Source: Metridium senile (taxonomy: Eukaryota; Cnidaria; Anthozoa; Actiniaria; Metridiidae). Taken from it: a DNA stretch of 64,000 nucleotides. Shown piece after piece: positions 53,945 through 64,000 of the stretch. Under the pieces are notes generated by a model that saw only the letters and a list, made by a program, of their open reading frames with translations, searched no databases and was not told where the DNA came from. Position 1 is the stretch's first letter, and each line of letters starts with the position of its first letter. A program made the position numbers and the translations under genes. The stretch covers positions 3,148,935 to 3,212,934 of the forward strand of contig OX459108.1 in the NCBI GenBank assembly GCA_949775045.1, in the 5' to 3' direction.

Positions 53945-54634
53945 CTCAAGTGTCTTTTAAAAGGCCTGGGATTTTATGGCAGACCGAAAAATATTAAAAT
54001 TGCAATAATTTCACTTATATTCAATGTACTATAATATATTTTGGAACCCAAGTGACAATTAGGCTCCTTAACATTTTGCGTTGGAAATAATTATAATTTG
54101 GTGGTCACGTGACCAGCAGGGCTGTAAAACGGAAATTTCAAAACGGGGTTAATTTATTGCATTAATTTCAATCCTTTTTATGTCTTAAAATGTTAAAGAC
54201 GTATTTTCAAATATGGTCTGGCCTAGAATGGATGACTTCATTGTAACGGTAAAGAGAAAAACGCATATTTGTGAATACGTGGATTGGTCACGTGACCCTT
54301 TTTGGCAAATATCTCCTAAGCAATCAATGATGAACAACCATTCTAGGCCAGGTTTGAAGGACATCTATAAAAGTAACCCAAAAACATATATTGGATCAAT
54401 CTGGCTGGTGACTCTATCTACCCCATTTTGCTGTGAAATTTTGAGCTTTTCACGACTCTGATGCTGGTCACGTGACCAATGGAATGCCATGCTTGCACCA
54501 AACATTTTACACCTTCATTACAAACTAACATGTACTTAGGTTAAATGATTTAACTTTTGAAACGAAGATTGAAATCCGAATTACTAACATTTTACTAAAA
54601 ATGGCTGCCTGACCCAGGCCTTAACTCACTTAAG
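53945..54634. mobile_element. 690 bp MITE in array unit 1, TSD AAT, three E-box palindromes
   Basis: The ends CTCAAGTGTCTT..AAGGCCTGGG and CCCAGGCCTTAACTCACTTAAG are flanked by AAT (53942-53944 and 54635-54637). The empty site is at 51915-51935. GGTCACGTGACC occurs exactly at 54103-54114, 54286-54297 and 54466-54477. The frames inside (54213-54461 plus and a minus counterpart) are motif-free. Confidence 0.85.
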
Positions 54635-54897
54635 AATAAATAATAGAATTCATACAATTCATACAATTAGGGAAAACTAGTGTAAATCTCAATCTACTTC
54701 AGCTACTTTGAAGAAAAATTACGTTTGAAAACGCACATAATCGACATATATTCTTGAAAACTGTCTGCCAAAGTGTTTGCTAACAACACGTTAGTTAACT
54801 GTTTAGTTATTCTTATATAAACAGTCTGTACCTAAATTCCTGGTAAAAACAATCTCAGTTTTATGTAAAATATGTCATAAGAAGTAGTAAATAACAT

Positions 54898-56122
54898 TAT
54901 TTTTTTTTCCGTGCGTGAGCGGGCGGTATCCTACCAAATCCTGCAATTTGATTGGTTCCGCGAGCGGGCGGCTTTTTCCTATATCTTGACCACGGTCACG
55001 GTATCCACAGGTATGCAAATAGCTTGCAAAATCTTAAAGACTGTTTTAACGACTTAACGGAAATTTTTCAATCAAAGACAACATTTTTAATCATCAAATT
55101 ACTTTTCTAGAGTCTTGGAACATAAACTAAATAGCCAGGCAATTTCAAAACAGGTATATATTAATGAGCTTTATTTTCAATTTCACGGGTAGTTTGCAAA
55201 CTTCAACCTAAAGTTCACACTATAAAATTAAATACAAACATAAACCGAAAAAAAATACTAATAGCTGATGGTTTGTGATTCAAAAACTCGCAGCTTTGAA
55301 CATGTTCATTGCAGTGTCAGTGTATTCCTTCGTCTCTTAAAAAATAGTTAAAAGTTTGAGATTTTTATTCATCTTCGGCGATTCTGCAAAAACTTTACTA
55401 AAATAGATTTGTATTTTTTTAGCCGTTTCTTCAAAACTTAGTTTTAACTAACACCGTTTAAAAGAAAAACACATACCTAACCATGACTTGTAATTAAGAG
55501 TCGACTTTTGAGGTAATTTTTTTGGCGGGTTAACTTTCATAAACAACATCTTCGATTGTTTTTTTCCCTCGTCGATGAATCCATTGCCGATCCATTGCCG
55601 AATTTCACGTGTAATGTCCTTACTTCTTCATCGGTAGATTTAGTAGAGAACTATGTTTAGATTTGTGTATATGTGCTCCCTAACACACTTGAATTGATCA
55701 TCGAAAAACAAGTTATTTTATCACCACGATGTTGATTGAAATGATGGTACGTTTGACTCGTTTCATGATCACGTGTTTGCCGATGTAAAATTTCACAGGT
55801 AACCCGTAAACATATTATTATGGAAGACAGAGAAATAAACCATTATGTTATCTCTGTTATATAATTGTTTTGTTTACGATCAAAATTAACCAACATTTAT
55901 ATCAATGGCGATCTCTATATATTTCTCATTGTAATACCGAATAGAGAAATCAAATGAGCTCCCGAGTTAAATTTTTTTTAGTTAATAATAATATTTTTTA
56001 ACTCCATGTTAACCAAAACTAATGCAAAAAAAAAAAAAAAAGGTTATTTACCGGCCTAGGTCGGTCCGGATAGGGAAAAACTGTGCCCGAGGTCTTGAAT
56101 TTACGACTCGAGGCCTCCGCTA
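54898..56122 (-). mobile_element. 1.22 kb insert in the array, copy 1
   Basis: It is absent from the related sites at 27976 and 52095. The left edge is a T run followed by CCGTGCGTGAGCGGGCGG; read on the minus strand this is a 3' poly-A-like tail. The right edge is GTCTTGAATTTACGACTCGA..GGCCTCCGC. It contains GAGCGGGCGG twice, a 15-A run (about 56025-56040), and the exon-like frame at 55477-55618. Strand is inferred from the tail and the exon. Confidence 0.6.
55477..55618 (-). other. 142 nt exon-like frame in the array insert, copy 1
   Basis: On the minus strand, after TAAG, the frame reads DITREIRQWIGNGFIDEGKK, then MLFMKVNPPKKLPQKSTLNY and KSWLG. It ends TTAG at a consensus donor GTATGT. 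There is no stop and no start codon at its edge, as for an internal exon. Not recognised. Confidence 0.35.
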
Positions 56123-57970
56123 TTTCTATGTCTTATACATCATTAGAATCAAACTAAACATACGAAAGGAAACGATTTCTTAGGGACCATAAACGTTGGA
56201 AGAACATACAGCGACTATTAAACAAAATTATCACTAGAAAGTACACCCTTTCAGAAGGTAGATAATCCCTGATTCGAAATATGGGAAATCAGATTGTCTT
56301 AATATTAAACCCACCTTTTAATGTTGTTTCATTAGTTTCATCGGTAGACCAAACCCAGAGTTATAATTTGTGTGGTCGCTCCTTTTGTGGAAAGCGTTAC
56401 GTGACCATAAAAAGGAGCGGCTGATAGGAGGCTATAGGTCAATTAAATGTGTATGGTGGCCTAGATCTCTAATAAGAAAACAAAACCTTATTTTTGCCCT
56501 TCATTTGTAATTCGGACACCCCTTGAAAAATTTCTGGATCCGCCCCTGTATATACTGGTTCAAGATAAGAATGCAATGTTTACTTCAAGCCGTTATGTTA
56601 CAAAAACTACGATCATCCAAAAAATTGGCCGAATTTTTGCGATCAATGCATCACGGTTTCCCCTATTTTCATGCTCACTGATTAGTTCTACGGCTTCCTA
56701 AACCACACGCGCTTCATGCAATCAAGACACCCCTGTTACAAAAACTAAGATCATGCAAAAAATTGGCCGAATTTTTGTTATCAATGCATCACCGTTTCGA
56801 CTATTTTCAAGTTCATTGATTAGTTCTATGGTTGTCTAAAACAAACCCTTTCGTAAACACGCGCTTCATGCAATCAAGATGCATAATATCTAACCTTCAC
56901 TATAATAATTCCAATACCCATTGAAGCAGCAATAAGCAAACAAATAATTCGTTATACAAGTTTATTCAATTACTCTAGGCGTTAATAACACTTTTAGTAC
57001 AATTATTAGCGATTTAAGCATATTTGTATGCGGAGGTTTCTGCCAAGTTTCACCTATTTTCCGTGGAAGCATTTGCAACAGCCAGGGAACCTATATGACC
57101 TCCATATCCAATGCCATATAAACTTTCCATTGATTTTGCCAAAGTTTAGAATGCGTATGGTAAAATAGGTATACTGCATTCTACAGCGACCATGCCATTT
57201 ACCACTGCAGAAGTAGCAGACTTTGTTGTCGCACTTAAATCTAATTTCTGTTTATCAAAGCTCGCCCCAGAAAATCAACTGGTTGCTTTGGTTTAGATCG
57301 GCGCCAAATTTGCATAATTTTGCGACAGCTTGTTGAAATGCGCTACTGAGTATCTTTCTGTTTTGACAGAATATCTGATTGGTTTAAATTTGAAAAGCTA
57401 TTAAAACTCAAAATTCAAGGTTTGCATTTGATCGCTAAGAGGCAAATGTAGACAGCAAAACGAAGTAGAAAAATAAATGATTAAATGTTCACAGGTCGAG
57501 AACTGGGTTGCCGCAAAGGTTATTAAGGATTGTATGTTGAACTTTCACAAAAAAACGTTTTGCATTTTGCAAAAAATGTTATGGGGATTTTTGTGTATAC
57601 TTATAACTTAGAGAACTGTTATACTTGGAATGTCGAGTAGTAACGATAGAGACAAAACTGCTCTAGATAGAATTCGATCGAATTCATACAATTATATCAA
57701 AGCTCGCCCCAGGCTATGGCTATTAAGGATTGTATGTTGAACTTTCACAAAAAATCGTTTTGCATTTTGCAAAAAAATGTTATGGGGATTTTTGTGTATA
57801 CTTATAACTTAGAGAACTGTTATACTTGGAATGTCTACTTTGTAGATATTATTTTTAGGATTTGAGAAATAATAAAATAGTTATTCGTACCTCGATCAAA
57901 TGTTGCAAAATATGCCCACGTCGAGTAGTAACGGTAGAGACAAAACTGCTCTAGATAGAATTCGATCAAT

Positions 57971-58652
57971 CTCAAGTGTCTTAAGGCCTGGGAAACCGAA
58001 AAATATTAAAATTGCAATAATTTCAATTATATTCAATGTACTATAATATATTTTGGAACCCAAGTGACAATTAGGCTCCTTAACATTTTGCGTTGGAAAT
58101 AATTATAATTTGGTGGTCACGTGACCAGCAGGGCTGTAAAACGGAAATTTCAAAACGGGGTTAATTTATTGCACTAATTTCAATCCTTTTTATGTCTTAA
58201 AATGTTAAGGACGTATACGTATTTTCAAATATGGTCTGGCCTAGAATGGATGACTTCATTGAAACGGTAAAGAGAAAAACGCATATTTGTGAATACGTGG
58301 ATTGGTCACGTGACCCTTTTTGGCAAATATCTCCTAAGCAATCAATGATGGACAACCATTCTAGGCCAGGTTTGAAGGACATCTATAAAAGTAACCCAAA
58401 AACATATATTGGATCAATCTGGCTGGTGACTCTATCTACCCCATTTTGCTGTGAAATTTTGAGCTTTTCACGACTCTGATGCTGGTCACGTGACCAATGG
58501 AATGCCATGCTTGCACCAAACATTTTACACCTTCATTACAAACTAACATGTACTTAGGTTAAATGATTTAACTTTTGAAACGAAGATTGAAATCCGAATT
58601 ACTAACATTTTACTAAAAATGGCTGCCTGACCCAGGCCTTAACTCACTTGAG
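57971..58652. mobile_element. AAT-flanked MITE in array unit 2
   Basis: Same structure as 53945-54634; E-box palindromes at 58115-58126, 58304-58315 and 58484-58495. Confidence 0.85.
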
Positions 58653-58915
58653 AATTAATAATAGAATTCATACAATTCATACAATTAGGGAAAACTAGTG
58701 TAAATCTCAATCTACTTCAGCTACTTTGAAGAAAAATTACGTTTGAAAACGCACATAATCGACATATATTCTTCAAAACTGTCTGCCAAAGTGTTTGCTA
58801 ACAACACGTTAGTTAACTGTTTAGTTATTCTTATATAAACAGTCTGTACCTAAATTCCTGGTAAAAACAATCTCAGTTTTATGTAAAATATGTCATAAGA
58901 AGTAGTAAATAACAT

Positions 58916-60141
58916 TAATTTTTTTTCCGTGCGTGAGCGGGCGGTATCCTACCAAATCCTGCAATTTGATTGCTTCTGCGAGCGGGCGGCTTTTTCCTAT
59001 ATCTTGACCACGGTCACGGTATCCACAGGTATGCAAATAGCTTGCAAAATCTTAAAGACTGTTTTAACGACTTAACGGAAATTTTTCAATCAAAGACAAC
59101 ATTTTTAATCATCAAATTACTTTTCTAGAGTCTTGGAACATAAACTAAATAGCCAGGCAATTTCAAAACAGGTATTAATGAGCTTTATTTTCAATTTCAC
59201 GGGTAGTTTGCAAACTTCAACCTAAAGTTCACACTATAAAATTAAATACAAACATAAACCGAAAAAAAATACTAATAGCTGATGGTTTGTGATTCAAAAA
59301 CTCGCAGCTTTGAACATGTTCATTGCAGTGTCAGTGTATTCCTTCGTCTCTTAAAAAATAGTTAAAAGTTTGAGATTTTTATTCATCTTCGGCGATTCTG
59401 CAAAAACTTTACTAAAATAGATTTGTATTTTTTTAGCCGTTTCTTCAAAACTTAGTTTTAACTGACACCGTTTAAAAGAAAAACACATACCTAACCATGA
59501 CTTGTAATTAAGAGTCGACTTTTGAGGTAATTTTTTTGGCGGTTTAACTTTCATAAACAACATCTTCGGTTGTTTTTTTCCTTCGTCGATGAATCCATTG
59601 CCGATCCATTGCCGAATTTCACGTGTAATGTCCTTACTTCTTCATCGGTAGATTTAGTAGAGAACTATGTTTAGATTTGTGTATATGTGCTTCCTAACAC
59701 ACTTGAATTGATCATCGAAAAACAAGTTATTTTATCACCACGATGTTGATTGAAATGATGGTACGTTTGACTCGTTTCATGATCACGTGTTTGCCGATGT
59801 AAAATTTCACAGGTAACCCGTAAACATATTATTATGGAAGACAGAGAAATAAACCATTATGTTATCTCTGTTATATAATTATGTTTTGTTTACGATCGAA
59901 ATTAACCAACATTTATATCAATGGCGATCTCTATATATTTCTCATTGTAATACCGAATAGAGAAATCAAATGAGCTCCCGAATTAAATTTTTTTTAGTTA
60001 ATAATAATATTTTTTAACTCCATGTTAACCAAAACTAATGCAAAAAAAAAAAAAAAATAGGTTATTTACCGGCCTAGGTCGGTCCGGATAGGGAAAAACT
60101 GTGCCCGAGGTCTTGAATTTACGGCTCGAGGCCTCCGCTAT
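58916..60141 (-). mobile_element. 1.22 kb insert in the array, copy 2
   Basis: Complete second copy. It carries a 142 nt exon-like frame at 59491-59632 with one visible residue change (VKPP for VNPP). Confidence 0.6.
59491..59632 (-). other. 142 nt exon-like frame, copy 2
   Basis: Same length, donor and open frame as at 55477-55618. Confidence 0.35.
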
Positions 60142-61988
60142 TTCTATGTCTTATACATCATCAGAATCAAACTAAACATACGAAAGGAAACGATTTCTTA
60201 GGGACCATAAACGTTGGAAGAACATACAGCGACTATTAAACAAAATTATCACTAGAAAGTACACACTTTCAGAAGGTAGATAATTCCTGATTCGAAATAT
60301 GGGAAATCAGATTGTCTTAATATTAAACCCACCTTTCAATGTTGTTTCATTAGTTTCATCGGTAGACCAAATCCAGAGTTATAATTTGTGTGGTCGCTAC
60401 TTTTGTGGAAAGCGTTACGTGACCATAAAAAGGAGTGGCTGATAGGAGGCTATAGGTCAATTAAATGTGTATGGTGGCCTAGATCTCTAATAAGAAAACA
60501 AAACCTTATTTTTGCCCTTCATTTGTAATTCGGACACCCCTTGAAAAATTTCTGGATCCGCCCCTGTATATACTGGTTCAAGATAAGAATGCAATGTTTA
60601 CTTCAAGCCGTTATGTTACAAAAACAACGATCATCCAAAAAATTGGCCGAATTTTTGCGATCAATGCATCACGGTTTCCCCTATTTTCATGTTCACTGAT
60701 TAGTTCTACGGCTTCCTAAACCACACGCGCTTCATGCAATCAAGACACCCCTGTTACAAAAACTAAGATCATGCAAAAAATTGGCCGAATTTTTGTTATC
60801 AATGCATCACCGTTTCGACTATTTTCAAGTTCATTGATTAGTTCTATGGTTGTCTAAAACAAACCCTTTCGTAAACACGCGCTTCATGCAATCAAGATGC
60901 ATAATATCTAACCTTCACTATAATAATTCCAATACCCATTGAAGCAGCAATAAGCAAACAAATAATTCGTTATACAAGTTTATTCAATTACTCTAGGCGT
61001 TAATAACACTTTTAGTACACTTATTAGCGATTTAAGCATATTTGTATGCGGAGGTTTCTGCCAAGTTTCACCTATTTTCCGTGGAAGCATTTGCAACAGC
61101 CAGGGAACCTATATGACCTCCATATCCAATGCCATATAAACTTTCCATTGATTTTGCCAAAGTTTAGAATGCGTATGGTAAAATAGGTATACTGCATTCT
61201 ACAGCGACCATGCCATTTACCACTGCAGAAGTAGCAGACTTTGTTGTCGCACTTAAATCTAATTTCTGTTTATCAAAGCTCGCCCCAGAAAATCAACTGG
61301 TTGCTTTGGTTTAGATCGGCGCCAAATTTGCATAATTTTGCGACAGCTTGTTGAAATGCGCTACTGAGTATCTTTCTGTTTTGACAGAATATCTGATTGG
61401 TTTAAATTTGAAAAGCTATTAAAACTCAAAATTCAAGGTTTGCATTTGATCGCTAAGAGGCAAATGTAGACAGCAAAACGAAGTAGAAAAATAAATGATT
61501 AAATGTTCACAGGTCGAGAACTGGGTTGCCGCAAAGGTTATTAAGGATTGTATGTTGAACTTTCACAAAAAAACGTTTTGCATTTTGCAAAAAATGTTAT
61601 GGGGATTTTTGTGTATACTTATAACTTAGAGAACTGTTATACTTGGAATGTCGAGTAGTAACGATAGAGACAAAACTGCTCTAGATAGAATTCGATCGAA
61701 TTCATACAATTATATCAAAGCTCGCCCCAGGCTATGGCTATTAAGGATTGTATGTTGAACTTTCACAAAAAATCGTTTTGCATTTTGCAAAAAAATGTTA
61801 TGGGGATTTTTGTGTATACTTATAACTTAGAGAACTGTTATACTTGGAATGTCTACTTTGTAGATATTATTTTTAGGATTTGAGAAATAATAAAATAGTT
61901 ATTCGTACCTCGATCAAATGTTGCAAAATATGCCCACGTCGAGTAGTAACGGTAGAGACAAAACTGCTCTAGATAGAATTCGATCAAT

Positions 61989-62670
61989 CTCAAGTGTCTT
62001 AAGGCCTGGGAAACCGAAAAATATTAAAATTGCAATAATTTCAATTATATTCAATGTACTATAATATATTTTGGAACCCAAGTGACAATTAGGCTCCTTA
62101 ACATTTTGCGTTGGAAATAATTATAATTTGGTGGTCACGTGACCAGCAGGGCTGTAAAACGGAAATTTCAAAACGGGTTTAATTTATTGCACTAATTTCA
62201 ATCCTTTTTATGTCTTAAAATGTTAAGGACGTATACGTATTTTCAAATATGGTCTGGCCTAGAATGGATGACTTCATTGAAACGGTAAAGAGAAAAACGC
62301 ATATTTGTGAATACGTGGATTGGTCACGTGACCCTTTTTGGCAAATATCTCCTAAGCAATCAATGATGAACAACCATTCTAGGCCAGGTTTGAAGGACAT
62401 CTATAAAAGTAACCCAAAAACATATATTGGATCAATCTGGCTGGTGACTCTATCTACCCCATTTTGCTGTGAAATTTTGAGCTTTTCACGACTCTGATGC
62501 TGGTCACGTGACCAATGGAATGCCATGCTTGCACCAAACATTTTACACCTTCATTACAAACTAACATGTACTTAGGTTAAATGATTTAACTTTTGAAACG
62601 AAGATTGAAATCCGAATTACTAACATTTTACTAAAAATGGCTGCCTGACCCAGGCCTTAACTCACTTAAG
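61989..62670. mobile_element. AAT-flanked MITE in array unit 3
   Basis: Same structure; E-box palindromes at 62133-62144, 62322-62333 and 62502-62513. Confidence 0.85.
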
Positions 62671-62933
62671 AATAAATAATAGAATTCATACAATTCATAC
62701 AATTAGGGAAAACTAGTGTAAATCTCAATCTACTTCAGCTACTTTGAAGAAAAATTACGTTTGAAAACGCACATAATCGACATATATTCTTGAAAACTGT
62801 CTGCCAAAGTGTTTGCTAACAACACGTTAGTTAACTGTTTAGTTATTCTTATATAAACAGTCTGTACCTAAATTCCTGGTAAAAACAATCTCAGTTTTAT
62901 GTAAAATATGTCATAAGAAGTAGTAAATAACAT

Positions 62934-64000
62934 TATTTTTTTTTCCGTGCGTGAGCGGGCGGTATCCTACCAAATCCTGCAATTTGATTGGTTCCGCGAG
63001 CGGGCGGCTTTTTCCTATATCTTGACCACGGTCACGGTATCCACAGGTATGCAAATAGCTTGCAAAATCTTAAAGACTGTTTTAACGACTTAACGGAAAT
63101 TTTTCAATCAAAGACAACATTTTTAATCATCAAATTACTTTTCTAGAGTCTTGGAACATAAACTAAATAGCCAGGCAATTTCAAAACAGGTATATATTAA
63201 TGAGCTTTATTTTCAATTTCACGGGTAGTTTGCAAACTTCAACCTAAAGTTCACACTATAAAATTAAATACAAACATAAACCGAAAAAAAATACTAATAG
63301 CTGATGGTTTGTGATTCAAAAACTCGCAGCTTTGAACATGTTCATTGCAGTGTCAGTGTATTCCTTCGTCTCTTAAAAAATAGTTAAAAGTTTGAGATTT
63401 TTATTCATCTTCGGCGATTCTGCAAAAACTTTACTAAAATAGATTTGTATTTTTTTAGCCGTTTCTTCAAAACTTAGTTTTAACTAACACCGTTTAAAAG
63501 AAAAACACATACCTAACCATGACTTGTAATTAAGAGTCGACTTTTGAGGTAATTTTTTTGGCGGGTTAACTTTCATAAACAACATCTTCGATTGTTTTTT
63601 TCCCTCGTCGATGAATCCATTGCCGATCCATTGCCGAATTTCACGTGTAATGTCCTTACTTCTTCATCGGTAGATTTAGTAGAGAACTATGTTTAGATTT
63701 GTGTATATGTGCTCCCTAACACACTTGAATTGATCATCGAAAAACAAGTTATTTTATCACCACGATGTTGATTGAAATGATGGTACGTTTGACTCGTTTC
63801 ATGATCACGTGTTTGCCGATGTAAAATTTCACAGGTAACCCGTAAACATATTATTATGGAAGACAGAGAAATAAACCATTATGTTATCTCTGTTATATAA
63901 TTATGTTTTGTTTACGATCGAAATTAACCAACATTTATATCAATGGCGATCTCTATATATTTCTCATTGTAATACCGAATAGAGAAATCAAATGAGCTCC
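62934..64000 (-). mobile_element. 1.22 kb insert in the array, copy 3, cut by window end
   Basis: The first 1,067 bp, including the 142 nt exon-like frame at 63513-63654. Confidence 0.6.
63513..63654 (-). other. 142 nt exon-like frame, copy 3
   Basis: Same frame and donor as copies 1 and 2. Confidence 0.35.

Larger units (their letters stand above)
52098..64000 (+). repeat. Tandem array, 4,018 bp period, about three units, continuing past the window
   Basis: Landmarks recur at 54213, 58231 and 62249, exactly 4,018 bp apart for the last two. Units are about 98-99% alike by eye. Units 2 and 3 share small indels that unit 1 lacks (for example ACAGCGACC against ACGACC near 53163). Each unit is a 2.8 kb body, including the MITE, plus a 1.2 kb insert. 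Unit 1 has no insert at its left edge. Confidence 0.92.

Noticed and set aside
54213..62497. 82-codon frame repeated in each array unit as a conserved gene
   Set aside because: It lies inside the MITE between E-box palindromes. Its conservation equals that of surrounding DNA and the opposite strand is also open.
1..64000. CRISPR array, bacterial operons or ribosome binding sites
   Set aside because: Repeats here are palindromic MITEs or long tandems without regular spacers, and genes show eukaryotic splice and Kozak signals.
1..64000. tRNA or rRNA genes
   Set aside because: No cloverleaf with A/B boxes or rRNA core was recognised by eye. A tRNAscan run would be decisive.

Overview
This is an AT-rich animal nuclear sequence with almost no single-copy gene content and a very high load of nested mobile elements. 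It has spliced-gene signals, LINEs, a Penelope-like element, a Ty3/Gypsy element, Crypton-like and tyrosine-recombinase fossils and dozens of MITEs. The mix, plus a poly-G element with CAGGGTATGG motifs, suggests a marine invertebrate, most likely an anthozoan cnidarian. That is inference from memory of repeat families, not a search result. One 200-base N run (26827-27026) marks an assembly gap.

Layout. 0-11 kb and 28.6-45.2 kb are two collinear, same-strand copies of an ancestral block of about 10 kb. The block carries a LINE with a probable solo LTR, a leucine-rich-repeat (LRR) reading frame and an intact GT31 beta-1,3-glycosyltransferase gene. The copies differ by private insertions, which reveal clean empty and filled sites for several transposons. 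Copy 1 contains a 2.03 kb transposon (2021-4052) with 42-44 bp terminal inverted repeats (TIRs) and a 5 bp target-site duplication (TSD). It encodes a two-exon, decayed Cys/His protein resembling the N-terminal zinc region of RAG1. In copy 2 a 3.83 kb TIR element (36089-39916) splits the LRR frame.

11-18.5 kb is a graveyard: LINE 3' end, tyrosine recombinase, Penelope-like GIY-YIG 3' end followed by a hammerhead-ribozyme-like motif, Crypton-like N-terminus, a TTAA-flanked 1.48 kb element, and an integrase-family fragment. 19.1-26.6 kb is a 0.61 kb-armed inverted repeat whose centre holds a young, intact Ty3/Gypsy element with identical 154 bp LTRs and TSD ATTAT. 45.5-47.5 kb is a 2.0 kb long-TIR element with a nested hAT-like MITE. 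47.9-50.1 kb holds two more GIY-YIG retroelement remnants and a small Cys/His reading frame.

52.1-64.0 kb is a tandem array with a 4,018 bp period that runs off the window. Each unit contains a MITE bearing three perfect GGTCACGTGACC palindromes and a 1.2 kb insert with a conserved 142 nt exon-like frame. Related fragments lie at 13.4, 16.9, 27.9 and 51.5 kb. The likely host genes are the two glycosyltransferase paralogues and the LRR frame; an unrecognised frame interrupted by a 93 bp MITE may be another.
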